Below the pieces are notes generated by a model, which saw only the letters and a program-made list of their open reading frames with translations, ran no database searches and was not told the origin of the DNA. Below are positions 32,612-41,439 of a stretch of DNA of 64,000 nt, piece after piece; position 1 is the first letter of the stretch, and each line of letters begins with the position of its first letter. Source of the stretch: Cupriavidus agavae (GTDB lineage Bacteria > Pseudomonadota > Gammaproteobacteria > Burkholderiales > Burkholderiaceae). The stretch lies in the NCBI RefSeq assembly GCF_004217045.1, contig NZ_SGXM01000002.1, positions 496,001 to 560,000 on the forward strand, written 5' to 3'. The position numbers and the translations under genes are program-made.

Positions 32612-33994
32612 ATGCATGCAACCGACAGCCAGGGCACGCTCCAGCGTGGCCTGAAGAATCGCCACATCCAGTTGATCGCGCTGGGTGGCGCCATCGGCAC
32701 GGGCCTGTTCCTGGGCATCGCCCAGACCATCAAGCTCGCCGGCCCTTCCGTCCTGCTCGGCTATGCCATCGCCGGCATCGTCGCCTTCTTCATCATGCGC
32801 CAACTGGGCGAAATGGTCGTGGACGAGCCCGTGGCCGGCTCGTTCAGCCACTTCGCCAACAAGTACTGTGGCCAGTTCGCGGGCTTCATGTCGGGCTGGA
32901 ACTACTGGGTGCTCTACATCCTGGTCAGCATGGCCGAACTGTCGGCCGTGGGCATCTATGTCCAGTACTGGTGGCCCGCCATCCCCACATGGGTCTCGGC
33001 GCTCGGCTTCTTCGTGGTCATCAACCTGATCAACCTGGCCAGCGTGAAATCGTTCGGCGAGATGGAGTTCTGGTTCTCGATCATCAAGGTCGCCGCCATC
33101 GTCGGCATGATCGGTTTCGGCGGCTACCTGCTGGCCACCGGCGGCGCCGGCCCGGCGGCCAGCGTGGCCAACCTGTGGCAGCACGGCGGCTTCTTCCCCA
33201 ACGGATTGGGCGGCATGGTGATGGCGATGGCCGTGATCATGTTCTCGTTCGGCGGGCTCGAACTGGTGGGCATCACCGCCGCCGAGGCCGACAACCCGGG
33301 CAAGAGCATCCCCAAGGCCACCAACCAGGTGATCTACCGCATCCTGATCTTCTACGTGGGCGCGCTGGCCGTGCTGCTGTCGCTGTACCCGTGGCAGAAC
33401 GTGGTCACCGGCGGCAGCCCGTTCGTGCTGATCTTCCACGCGCTGAACAGCGAACTGGTGGCGACCGTGCTCAACGTGGTGGTGCTGACCGCCGCGCTGT
33501 CGGTCTACAACAGCGGCGTCTATTGCAACAGCCGCATGCTGCTGGGCCTGGCCCAGCAGGGCAACGCCCCGCGCGCCCTGACGAAGGTCAACCGCCGCGG
33601 TATTCCGCTGGCTGCGCTCGGCGTGTCTGCCCTGGCCACCGGTGCCTGCGTGCTGGTCAACTACTTCATGCCCGGCGAGGCGTTCGAACTGCTGATGGGC
33701 CTGGTGGTATCGGCACTGATCATCAACTGGGCGATGATCAGCATCATCCACCTGATGTTCCGCCGCGCCAAGCGCGCCGCCGGCCAGACCACCGCGTTCC
33801 AGAGCCTCGGCTATCCGCTGACCAACTACCTGACGCTGGTATTCCTGGCGGGCATTCTGGTCGTCATGTTCCTGACGCCGGGCCTGCGTCTGTCGGTGTA
33901 TCTGATCCCTGTCTGGCTCGTCGTTCTTGGCGTAAGCTATCGCCTCCGGCAGAAGAACGCCGGCGCGGCCCTGCCAGTTGCCGCCCGCCCCTGA
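32612..33994 (+). CDS. amino-acid permease of the AroP/PheP family
   Basis: A 460-residue amino acid-polyamine-organocation (APC) permease with twelve helices. The signature opening GLKNRHIQLIALGGAIGTGL and GEMVVDEPVAGSFSHFANKY are typical of the enteric aromatic amino acid/AAT subfamily. Placement between hpd and the aromatic aminotransferase suggests uptake of tyrosine and phenylalanine. Family sure, substrate inferred. Confidence 0.88.
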   Translation: MHATDSQGTLQRGLKNRHIQLIALGGAIGTGLFLGIAQTIKLAGPSVLLGYAIAGIVAFFIMRQLGEMVVDEPVAGSFSHFANKYCGQFAGFMSGWNYWVLYILVSMAELSAVGIYVQYWWPAIPTWVSALGFFVVINLINLASVKSFGEMEFWFSIIKVAAIVGMIGFGGYLLATGGAGPAASVANLWQHGGFFPNGLGGMVMAMAVIMFSFGGLELVGITAAEADNPGKSIPKATNQVIYRILIFYVGALAVLLSLYPWQNVVTGGSPFVLIFHALNSELVATVLNVVVLTAALSVYNSGVYCNSRMLLGLAQQGNAPRALTKVNRRGIPLAALGVSALATGACVLVNYFMPGEAFELLMGLVVSALIINWAMISIIHLMFRRAKRAAGQTTAFQSLGYPLTNYLTLVFLAGILVVMFLTPGLRLSVYLIPVWLVVLGVSYRLRQKNAGAALPVAARP

Positions 33995-34011
33995 ACCAGA
34001 AGAAGCCTCCC

Positions 34012-35208
34012 ATGTTCGAACACATCGAAGCCTTTCCCGGCGACCCCATCCTCTCCCTGAACGAGGATTTCCAGCAGGACCCGCGTACCAGCAAGGTCAA
34101 TCTCAGCATCGGCATCTACTTTGACGACGAGGGCCGCCTGCCCGTCATGCAGGCGGTGGCCGAGGCCGAGGCCGCGTTGCTGGCGGACATGGGCCCGCGC
34201 CCCTACCTGCCGATGTCCGGCATGGTCGGCTACCGCCAGGCCGTGCAGGCGCTGGTGTTCGGCGAGGACAGCGCCGCACGCGCCGAAGGCCGCATCGCCA
34301 CGCTGCAGACGCTGGGCGGGTCCGGCGCGCTGCGCGTGGGCGCCGACTTCCTGCGCCGCTACTTCCCCCGCGCGAAGATGTGGATCAGCGATCCGAGCTG
34401 GGAAAACCACCGCGTGGTGTTCGAGCGCGCCGGCTTCCAGGTGGAGAGCTACCCGTACTACGACGCCGAGACCGGCGGCCTGAAGTTCGACGCCATGGTG
34501 GCCGCGCTCGAAGCCATCCCGCAGGGTGACGTGGTGCTGCTGCACGCCTGCTGTCACAACCCGACCGGCGTGGACCTGAACGAGGACCAGTGGCGCCAGG
34601 TGATCGGCGTGCTCAAGGCCCGCAAGCTGCTGCCGTTCGTGGACATGGCCTACCAGGGCTTCGGTACCGGCCTGGACGACGACGCCTTTGCCGTGCGCGA
34701 GCTGGCGCGCCAGAATGTGCCCGCGCTCGTGGCGAACTCGTTCTCGAAGAATTTCTCGCTGTACGGCGAGCGCTGCGGCGGCCTGAGCGTGATCTGCCAG
34801 AGCGCCGACGAAGCCGGCCGCGTGCTGGGCCAGCTGACCGGCGCCGTGCGCGCCAACTACAGCAACCCGCCCACCCACGGCGCCCGCGTCGTGGCCCGCG
34901 TCCTCACCACGCCGGCGCTGCGCAAGAACTGGGAAGCGGAACTGGCCGCGATGTGCCAGCGCATCGCCCGCATGCGCCAGGCCATCCACGACCAGCTCCA
35001 GGCCCACGTGTCCGGCGAGAAGCTGTCGCGCTATATCAAGCAGCGCGGCATGTTCACCTACACGGGCCTGTCCGCCGGGCAGGTAGACCGTCTGCGCAAC
35101 GAGCACGGGGTGTACATCCTGCGCTCGGGCCGGATGTGCGTGGCCGGGCTGAACGACAGCAACGTGGGAATCGTCGCCAATGCGATCGGAGTGGTGTTGA
35201 AGGGGTGA
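34012..35208 (+). CDS. tyrB: aromatic-amino-acid aminotransferase
   Basis: A 398-residue PLP enzyme of class I fold (AspC/TyrB type). PLP motifs are visible: the Tyr/Asn binding segment CCHNPTGVDL, the Schiff-base lysine in SFSKNFSLYGERCG, and the Arg in GRMCVAGLN. It makes hydroxyphenylpyruvate from tyrosine, the substrate of the hpd product; aspartate activity is also possible. It starts 17 bp after the permease and is probably cotranscribed with it. Confidence 0.9.
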   Translation: MFEHIEAFPGDPILSLNEDFQQDPRTSKVNLSIGIYFDDEGRLPVMQAVAEAEAALLADMGPRPYLPMSGMVGYRQAVQALVFGEDSAARAEGRIATLQTLGGSGALRVGADFLRRYFPRAKMWISDPSWENHRVVFERAGFQVESYPYYDAETGGLKFDAMVAALEAIPQGDVVLLHACCHNPTGVDLNEDQWRQVIGVLKARKLLPFVDMAYQGFGTGLDDDAFAVRELARQNVPALVANSFSKNFSLYGERCGGLSVICQSADEAGRVLGQLTGAVRANYSNPPTHGARVVARVLTTPALRKNWEAELAAMCQRIARMRQAIHDQLQAHVSGEKLSRYIKQRGMFTYTGLSAGQVDRLRNEHGVYILRSGRMCVAGLNDSNVGIVANAIGVVLKG

Positions 35209-35254
35209 TCTTCCCCTGTCCCCGGGACGAAACCGCTTCCGGCTGTAATGCGCA

Positions 35255-35280
35255 CCCCTCTCCCGCTTGCGGAAGAGGGG
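35255..35280. repeat. GC-rich dispersed palindrome, copy 6 (one mismatch)
   Basis: CCCCTCTCCCGC (35255-35266) and GCGGAAGAGGGG (35269-35280) around TT, between the convergent tyrB and response-regulator genes. Confidence 0.75.
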
Positions 35281-35305
35281 TGCAATAACGGCGCGGAAGC
35301 AATAA

Positions 35306-35965
35306 CTACTGCTTCCCGCCGCTCGTCGCCGATTCCACGATTCCGAGCGCTTCCGCCTTCAGCACGAAATCTGCCAGCGAGCGGGCGCCCATCTTCTTCA
35401 TGCCCTGGGCGCGGTGGATCTTGACGGTGATTTCGCTGAGTTCGAGTTCGGCGGCGATCTGCTTGTTCAGCATGCCGCGGGCCACGTAGGCCATGACTTC
35501 CTTCTCGCGCGGCGTCAGTTCGGCGTAGCGCACGCGCAGGTCCGATTCGGTGCGGTCCAGTTCGCGGCGCGCGGCGTCGCGGGCCAGCGCGCTTTCCACC
35601 GCGTCGAGCATGTCCTGGTCGCGGAACGGCTTGGCCAGGAAATCCATCGCGCCGGCCTTCATCGCCTTCACCGACATCGCAATATCGCCATGTGCGGTCA
35701 TGAAGATGATCGGGATCTGCATCTTGCTGGCGGCGAACTGCTCCTGCACCGCCAGTCCGCTCTGGCCCTTGAGCCGGACGTCGAGGATCAGGCAGCTCGG
35801 CACGTCCTGGAGCTGGCCGGCCAGGAAGTCGGTGGCCGAGGCGAAGATTTCCACCTGATAGCCCACCGAGCGCAGCAGCATGGCCACGGCCTTGCGCATC
35901 GATTCGTCGTCGTCCACCACGTAGACGATGGACGGTCCGTTTCCGGATGACACGGCTGTATTCAT
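35306..35965 (-). CDS. FixJ-type response regulator
   Basis: A 219-residue two-domain regulator: receiver with phospho-acceptor D62 (LILDVRLKG) and conserved Lys in FLAKPF, followed by a LuxR-type HTH (LTPREKEVMAYVARGMLNKQ). It overlaps the kinase gene by the ATGA at 35962-35965, so the two are translationally coupled cognates. Target genes unknown. Confidence 0.9.
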   Translation of the reverse strand: MNTAVSSGNGPSIVYVVDDDESMRKAVAMLLRSVGYQVEIFASATDFLAGQLQDVPSCLILDVRLKGQSGLAVQEQFAASKMQIPIIFMTAHGDIAMSVKAMKAGAMDFLAKPFRDQDMLDAVESALARDAARRELDRTESDLRVRYAELTPREKEVMAYVARGMLNKQIAAELELSEITVKIHRAQGMKKMGARSLADFVLKAEALGIVESATSGGKQ

Positions 35966-37809
35966 GATTCCCCTTCGTTCCGGAGCGGCAGTTCCACGTG
36001 GAAGCTGGCGCCGGGATTACCGGAGGTGGCCCAGATCTGGCCGCCGTGCGCCTCCACGATGGACCTGCAGATCGACAGTCCCATGCCCACCCCGTCTTTT
36101 TTTGTTGTATGGAAAGCCCGGAAAATGCGTTCGGCGTCGCCTCCCGCGAAACCGGGCCCCGTGTCGCTGACAACGATCCGGACATGCGAGGCGTCGGCCC
36201 GCGCCGTGCCAACGCGCAGCACGCGCGGGTTGCTGCCCGCGTCGTCCATGGCCTGCATCGCGTTGACCAGCAGGTTCACCAGCACCTGCTGGAGCTGCAC
36301 GGGGTCTCCGGGCACGATCCATTCCTCGTCCGACAGCTGCACATCGGGCTGCACCTGATGCGTCGCACACTCGCGCGCCAGCAGCGACAGTGACTCGCGC
36401 ACCAGCGTATTGACCGCTACCGGCGCCCACTGCGGCTCCCGCTTCTGGGCCATGCCCCGGATCTGCCGGACGATTTCCGAGGCGCGCTGCGCATCGCGGA
36501 TCATCTGCTCCACCGACTGCCGCGCTTCTGCGACGTCCGGGTCCGGGCGGTCCAGCCACCGGAGCGCCGAATCGCCGCAGGTCACGATCGCGGCGATCGG
36601 CTGGGTGACCTCGTGCGCCACGGTTGTCGCCAGCCCGCCAAGTGTAGTCAGTCTGGACACGTGTGCCAACTCCGTCAGTGAGCGCTGCAGCGCCTCCTGG
36701 GCGGCTACGGCGGCGCTGATATCCATCAGCGCGCCCACGTACTCGGCGCGATGGCCGGGCCGGTTGTTCAGCCGCGCCACGAAATGCACGTGCTTGACCT
36801 CGCCGTCGGGCATCAGCAGCCGGTGCTTGCCGTCGATCACGGGCTCGCCGCGCCGGATCGCCGCATCCATGCCCTGCACGATGGGCAGGTCTTCCGGATG
36901 GGTGCGCTGCAGCACGCGGTCGAAGCTCGGAATCTCCTCGGTGCCGAAGCCAAGCACCCTGAACGCCTCGTCGGACCAGTTCATCTCGTACGAATCGGCG
37001 TAGCGCAGCACGCTGCCGGTCTTGCTCAGGCGCTGGGCGTCGGCCAGGAAGGCTTCGTTGCGCGCCAGTTCGATCTCTGCCCGGCGCCGCTCCGTGATGT
37101 CGTTGTTGGTGGCCATCAGCGCGATGGCATGGCCGCGCTGGTCGCGCCACAGCGCGATACGGCTGGCGACGATCAGGTCGCGGCCGTCGCGGTGGCGGCG
37201 CTCGACCTCGCCTTCCCAGCGGCCCTGGCGCGAGAGCGTCTCATAGACCGCCTCGTCGGGCTGCGGAAAGCGGGTATCGGTCAGCGCATGGAAATCGCGG
37301 CCCACGGCCTGCGCCGCCTGCCAGCCGTAGAGCGACTCCGCGCCCCGGTTCCAGAACGTGACCACGCCGCGCATGTCGTAGATCACGATGGCGTCGTGCG
37401 ACAGGTTCAGCAGCTCGATCTGCTCGCGCATGCGGCGATCCGTGCGCAGGTGGCGCATCGACAGCGCCGTGGCCGCCGCAATGGCCAGCAGGCTGACCAT
37501 GCAGCGCCCGAGCGCGCCAACCGTGCTGGCCGGTTCGTGGGTCAGCACGAACGCCAGCAGCGTCAGCGCCACGCACGCCAGGCTGGCCAGCACGGTCAGC
37601 CGGGCCGAGCCCGACACCGCAACCAGTTGCACCACCAGCACGTAGAGCACGGCCACGGCCACCTGGTAGCGCGTGAAGGCGTCGAACGAGAACACGGCCA
37701 GCGCAATGGCAACGGCCAGCGCCAGCATCCAGCGGCTGCTGGCGGCGGGGTCATGCGTGGCGGGGGCTCCGAACGGGAGCGGAAACGCGGATCGATGGAT
37801 GTCCGTCAT
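35962..37809 (-). CDS. PAS-domain sensor histidine kinase
   Basis: A 615-residue inner-membrane kinase: several N-terminal helices (about 28-118), two PAS domains (about 131-240 and 252-370), phospho-acceptor H399 in VAHEVTQPIAAI and a C-terminal ATPase domain (DTGPGF, GMGLSICRSIV). Layout and sequence resemble FixL/TodS-type kinases paired with FixJ-like regulators. It is closely similar to the kinase at 49651-51171, which has one PAS domain fewer. Signal unknown. Confidence 0.9.
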   Translation of the reverse strand: MTDIHRSAFPLPFGAPATHDPAASSRWMLALAVAIALAVFSFDAFTRYQVAVAVLYVLVVQLVAVSGSARLTVLASLACVALTLLAFVLTHEPASTVGALGRCMVSLLAIAAATALSMRHLRTDRRMREQIELLNLSHDAIVIYDMRGVVTFWNRGAESLYGWQAAQAVGRDFHALTDTRFPQPDEAVYETLSRQGRWEGEVERRHRDGRDLIVASRIALWRDQRGHAIALMATNNDITERRRAEIELARNEAFLADAQRLSKTGSVLRYADSYEMNWSDEAFRVLGFGTEEIPSFDRVLQRTHPEDLPIVQGMDAAIRRGEPVIDGKHRLLMPDGEVKHVHFVARLNNRPGHRAEYVGALMDISAAVAAQEALQRSLTELAHVSRLTTLGGLATTVAHEVTQPIAAIVTCGDSALRWLDRPDPDVAEARQSVEQMIRDAQRASEIVRQIRGMAQKREPQWAPVAVNTLVRESLSLLARECATHQVQPDVQLSDEEWIVPGDPVQLQQVLVNLLVNAMQAMDDAGSNPRVLRVGTARADASHVRIVVSDTGPGFAGGDAERIFRAFHTTKKDGVGMGLSICRSIVEAHGGQIWATSGNPGASFHVELPLRNEGES

Positions 37810-37831
37810 GCGGCGCTCGGCTGGGCCGGTG

Positions 37832-38215
37832 CTAGGGGCGGGGACTCTGGGCCAGCGCCGCCACCTCGTCCAGGCAACGCTGGATCTCGGCGCCGTTCAC
37901 GGGCTTGCAGAGGAATTCCCTGGCGCCGGCGCGCAGTGCTTCGCGGCGGATGGCCTCGGTACAGAACGCGGTGATGAAAATCACCGGCACGTCGCTGCCC
38001 TGCGCCTTCAGCAGCCGCAGCATTTCGATCCCGCTCATCTCGGGCATCTGCACGTCAGACACGATGCACGTCACAGACGTGGCACCGGCATCGAGGAACG
38101 CGCGGGCGCAGGGGTAGGTATGCACCTCCCATCCCAGCGATCGCACCAGTCGGGAAGTGGCAGTGCGGATGGATTCGTCATCGTCGACGATAGCGACGAC
38201 CTTGTTCGTGGCCAA
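37832..38215 (-). CDS. single-domain response regulator
   Basis: A 127-residue free-standing receiver with D54 (CIVSDVQMPEM) and K in FLCKPVNG, and no output domain. It precedes the kinase on the same strand by 22 bp, so it may form a phosphate sink or relay with the FixJ-type regulator. Confidence 0.88.
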   Translation of the reverse strand: MATNKVVAIVDDDESIRTATSRLVRSLGWEVHTYPCARAFLDAGATSVTCIVSDVQMPEMSGIEMLRLLKAQGSDVPVIFITAFCTEAIRREALRAGAREFLCKPVNGAEIQRCLDEVAALAQSPRP

Positions 38216-38481
38216 GCTGGCACCTCACTTCAATCTCATGGCGCCATGGTAGCGAGGGAACAGGGTCGCAGTAACTATGCCTTCGTATAGTGAAAAACAA
38301 CACCGCTGCCGCCAGTGCCGCGCAAGGCTTACGAACAGCTTTCGCCCCGCTCCGGCACGGCCACGCACCGCCCCGTGCGCTTGCGAAAGCGGCGCCCGCG
38401 CCGCGAAAAGGCCCTGCCGCGCCCCCGCATAGGCTCAAGCCTCCCCTACCCGGTTTCGGACCCAATCACAGGAGGTTCATC

Positions 38482-38721
38482 ATGAACACCACACTTTACG
38501 GCGCCGTTCGCGCCACGTCCCGCGCCCTGCTCGCCGCCGGCTGCCTGCTGGGCGCCATGGCCGCCCACGCCACGGACCCGGCCACCAGCCCGTTCGCGGC
38601 GGATCGCTACGACTACAGCGTGCTGCCGCCGAAGGCCACGGCCAGCCCTGCCCGGCCGGCCAAGGCGGCCCGCCCCGCCGACTGCCGCGCCGCCGCCACC
38701 GCATGCCAGCCGTCGCGCTGA
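38482..38721 (+). CDS. small exported protein of unknown function
   Basis: A 79-residue protein with a signal peptide (TLYGAVRATSRALLAAGCLL... cleaved near AHA) and an Ala/Pro-rich mature part carrying two cysteines. AGGAGG lies ideally before ATG 38482. Its 3' end overlaps the MFS gene by 19 bp, suggesting coupling; this arrangement is the main hint that it is connected to efflux. Not recognised. Confidence 0.62.
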   Translation: MNTTLYGAVRATSRALLAAGCLLGAMAAHATDPATSPFAADRYDYSVLPPKATASPARPAKAARPADCRAAATACQPSR

Positions 38722-40214
38722 CTGCCCTGCCGCGCGTCACGCGCGGCGGCGTGATGCTGATGGGGCTGGCGCTGGGTTGCGCGACCGGCGTGGATTTCGT
38801 CGCAACATCGATCCTGGCCACGGCTGCCGTGCAGATCCGGGCCGGCATCTACGCCACCCCGGACGAGTTTCTCTGGTGCTTCACCGCCTACGCGGCCGCC
38901 GCCATCGTGGCCAACCTGATGCTGCGCCGGCTGGCCGAGTACCTGAGCTACCGCGGCGTGACGATTGCCGGCCTGTGGATTGCCATCGCCGGCACCCTGC
39001 TCTGCGCGGTGTCCGACAACATCACCCAGCTTTCCATGGCGCTGTTCGTGCAGGGCCTGGGCGCCGGCGGCCTGTTTGCCTCGGCGCGCACGCTGATCCA
39101 GCTGATCGCCGCCCCGCCCGAGCGCCCGCGCCTGCTGTGGCCGTTCGTCGTGGGTGCGCTGGGCATGCTGGCCGTGGCGCCATGGGTCACGGCCACGCTG
39201 ATGCTCGATGCCGGCTGGCGCACCATCTTCGTGGTGCAGGCCATCGCCATGGCGGGCACGCTGCTGCTGGTCTCGGTGACCTACCCGCACCGGGTCAGGC
39301 CGCCATACCGGCCGGATTTCGACACGCTGGCCGCGATGGACTGGCTCACGGTCTTCCTGCTCGGGGCCGGCGCGCTGGTGCTGGTGCACGGGCTGGCCGA
39401 CCTGCGCCTCTACACCGCGTCCGACGCGCTCGGCGTGGTGGGCTGGCCGGCCGCCGGCGCGGCGCTGATGGCGCTGGCCTTCCTCCGCCTGCATGTGCGG
39501 CCGGACCCGTGGCTGAACACGCACCGGCTTGGCGGCAAGCGCTACCTGACCGGGCTGGCGTTCTTCGCCATCTATGCGTTCACGGCCGGGCTGTGGAACT
39601 ACGTGATGCCGATCCTGATGCAGCTCGGACTCGGCTTCTCGTTCGAGACCACCGGCATGATCACCACGATCAGCAGCAGCTTCGGGGTGGTGGCGGCAGT
39701 CCTGTTCGTGCTGTACGGGGCGAAGCTGCCCGGCTCGCGCCGCTGGCTGGCGCTCGGCTACGCGATGATCGCCGTGGCGGCCTGGATGCTGGCCACCCGG
39801 GTCATGTCCGACCTGTCGCTCGACCGCGTGGCCCAGGCGCTGGTGCTGCAGAGCGTGGCCGTGCCGTTCGCGCTGGTGCTGGTGGCCAAGCTCACGTTCC
39901 TCGAAACGTCGCTCGACGATTTCTCGCACACCTACCAGTTCAAGAACATCGTGCGTCAGGTGGCCTCGGCCGCCGGCACCGGCACCGCCGCGCAATGCCT
40001 GCAATACGGCGAGGCCGTGGCGCGTACCCATCTGGTCGGGCGCGTCGATCCCTACCTGGCCGCCCATCTGCCGGCCGATGTGTCGCTGGTGAGCCTGTCG
40101 CAGACCATCGACCAGCAGGCCGTGCTGCTGGCCGCCTCGAACCTGCTGGCCATCGTCGCCCCGGCCTGCCTGCTGGTGGCAGGGGTGGCGGCCTGGCAGC
40201 GCTGGCTGCGCTGA
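38703..40214 (+). CDS. MFS multidrug transporter (DHA2-like)
   Basis: A 503-residue drug efflux transporter of 14-helix type: GVDFVATSILATAAVQIRAGIYATPDE and VFLLGAGALVLVHG are typical DHA2/EmrB-like segments. It converges on an HlyD/NodT pair, with which it would form a tripartite pump across both membranes. The start at 38703 overlaps the small gene upstream and lacks a good ribosome site; ATG 38754 (MLMGLALG) is an alternative. Confidence 0.86.
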   Translation: MPAVALTALPRVTRGGVMLMGLALGCATGVDFVATSILATAAVQIRAGIYATPDEFLWCFTAYAAAAIVANLMLRRLAEYLSYRGVTIAGLWIAIAGTLLCAVSDNITQLSMALFVQGLGAGGLFASARTLIQLIAAPPERPRLLWPFVVGALGMLAVAPWVTATLMLDAGWRTIFVVQAIAMAGTLLLVSVTYPHRVRPPYRPDFDTLAAMDWLTVFLLGAGALVLVHGLADLRLYTASDALGVVGWPAAGAALMALAFLRLHVRPDPWLNTHRLGGKRYLTGLAFFAIYAFTAGLWNYVMPILMQLGLGFSFETTGMITTISSSFGVVAAVLFVLYGAKLPGSRRWLALGYAMIAVAAWMLATRVMSDLSLDRVAQALVLQSVAVPFALVLVAKLTFLETSLDDFSHTYQFKNIVRQVASAAGTGTAAQCLQYGEAVARTHLVGRVDPYLAAHLPADVSLVSLSQTIDQQAVLLAASNLLAIVAPACLLVAGVAAWQRWLR

Positions 40215-40225
40215 CCTCCGCCGGG

Positions 40226-40247
40226 CCTGCCTATATATATAGGCAGG
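40226..40247. promoter_or_regulatory. 22-bp perfect AT-core palindrome between convergent genes
   Basis: CCTGCCTATAT is followed directly by its reverse complement. It lies between the stops of the MFS and HlyD genes; a cruciform or bidirectional hairpin is possible, but with no flanking U-tract it is not a clear terminator. Confidence 0.5.
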
Positions 40248-40248
40248 A

Positions 40249-41439
40249 CTACTGCTGGTTGGCCGCGATGATGCGCGCGATGCTGGCGTCGGCGTCGCGG
40301 CCCACCGCGGCATAGACGTCGGTGGACAGCGGCGTGACCGCCGGCAGCGTATGGAGCGTGGCCCCGCCGTGCTCGTGGATATCGACCGAAACCTGCATCG
40401 AGAGGCCAAGCCGCAGCGGATGGGCGGCCAACTGGGCCGGTTCCAGCGTGATGCGCACCGGCAGCCGCTGCACCACCTTGATCCAGTTGCCCGTGGCGTT
40501 CTGCGCCGGCAGCACCGAGAACGCGGCGCCGGTACCGGCCGAGAAGCCGGCCACCTTGCCGTCGTACTGCACGCGCGAGCCGTAGAAATCGGCCGTCAGC
40601 TTGACGGGCTGGCCCACGCGCATCTCGGCCATCTGGTTTTCCTTGAAGTTGGCGTCCACCCAGACCTGGTCGAGCGGCACCACGCCCATCAGCGGTTCGC
40701 CGGGGGCCACGCGCTGGCCCAGCTGTACCTTGCGCCGCGCCACGAAGCCGGCCACCGGCGCCGGCAGGGTCGAGCGCGCGAAGGCCAGATAGGCGGCCCG
40801 GTAGCTCGCGGCGGCCTTCATCACGTCCGGATGCTCGGCCACGGTGGCGTGGCTGGTCAGGGCCTGGTTCGACACCAGCCGTTCCTGCGCCGCGCGCAGT
40901 GCCGACTGTGCCGCCTTGAGCGTGGACCTGGCGTGGTCGACATCCTCGTTCGAGACGGCGCCGGTGCCATCGACCGACATGCGCCGGCGCAGGTCGTCGC
41001 GAGCGTTCTCCACATTGGCCTGCCGCTGGGCGATATCGGCCTGCAGCGTGCCATTGTTGACGTAGAGCGTGTGCACCTGCCGCACGGTGGCGGCCAGTTG
41101 GGCGGCGGCCTGCTGCAGCGCCACCTCGCTGTCGGCCGGATCGAGCCCGATCAGCGGGCGCCCCTGCAGCACGTGCTGCGTATCGTCGGCGGCAATCGAC
41201 ACCACGGTGCCGGGCACCAGCGACGTTACCTGCACGATGTTGCCGCCCACGTAGGCGTCGTCGGTGGATGCGTAGAAGCGGCCTTCGGCCAGCCACCAGA
41301 CGCCGGCCGCGATGCCAGCGGCGGCCACCAGCGCGGCCACGGCGATCAGGCGCCGGCGCGGCACGGCGCTCGGGGAAGCTTCGGGAACCGGGGTGGCCGG
41401 GGCAGTCGGGGCAGGCATCGTGGTAGTCGGCATGGTCAT
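40249..41439 (-). CDS. HlyD/EmrA-type membrane fusion protein
   Basis: A 396-residue periplasmic adaptor with one N-terminal transmembrane helix (about residues 30-50), a biotinyl-lipoyl-like segment (STDDAYVGGNIVQVTSLVPG), a long coiled-coil region and the closing half (PAPVAGFVARRKVQLGQRVA). It should link the MFS pump to the outer-membrane channel encoded just upstream, with which it overlaps by 4 bp. Confidence 0.9.
   Translation of the reverse strand: MTMPTTTMPAPTAPATPVPEASPSAVPRRRLIAVAALVAAAGIAAGVWWLAEGRFYASTDDAYVGGNIVQVTSLVPGTVVSIAADDTQHVLQGRPLIGLDPADSEVALQQAAAQLAATVRQVHTLYVNNGTLQADIAQRQANVENARDDLRRRMSVDGTGAVSNEDVDHARSTLKAAQSALRAAQERLVSNQALTSHATVAEHPDVMKAAASYRAAYLAFARSTLPAPVAGFVARRKVQLGQRVAPGEPLMGVVPLDQVWVDANFKENQMAEMRVGQPVKLTADFYGSRVQYDGKVAGFSAGTGAAFSVLPAQNATGNWIKVVQRLPVRITLEPAQLAAHPLRLGLSMQVSVDIHEHGGATLHTLPAVTPLSTDVYAAVGRDADASIARIIAANQQ

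Noticed and set aside
32560..35208. Very long frame giving the aminotransferase an 480-residue N-terminal extension
   Set aside because: The extra part is a wrong-frame reading of the permease gene; the aminotransferase starts at 34012.
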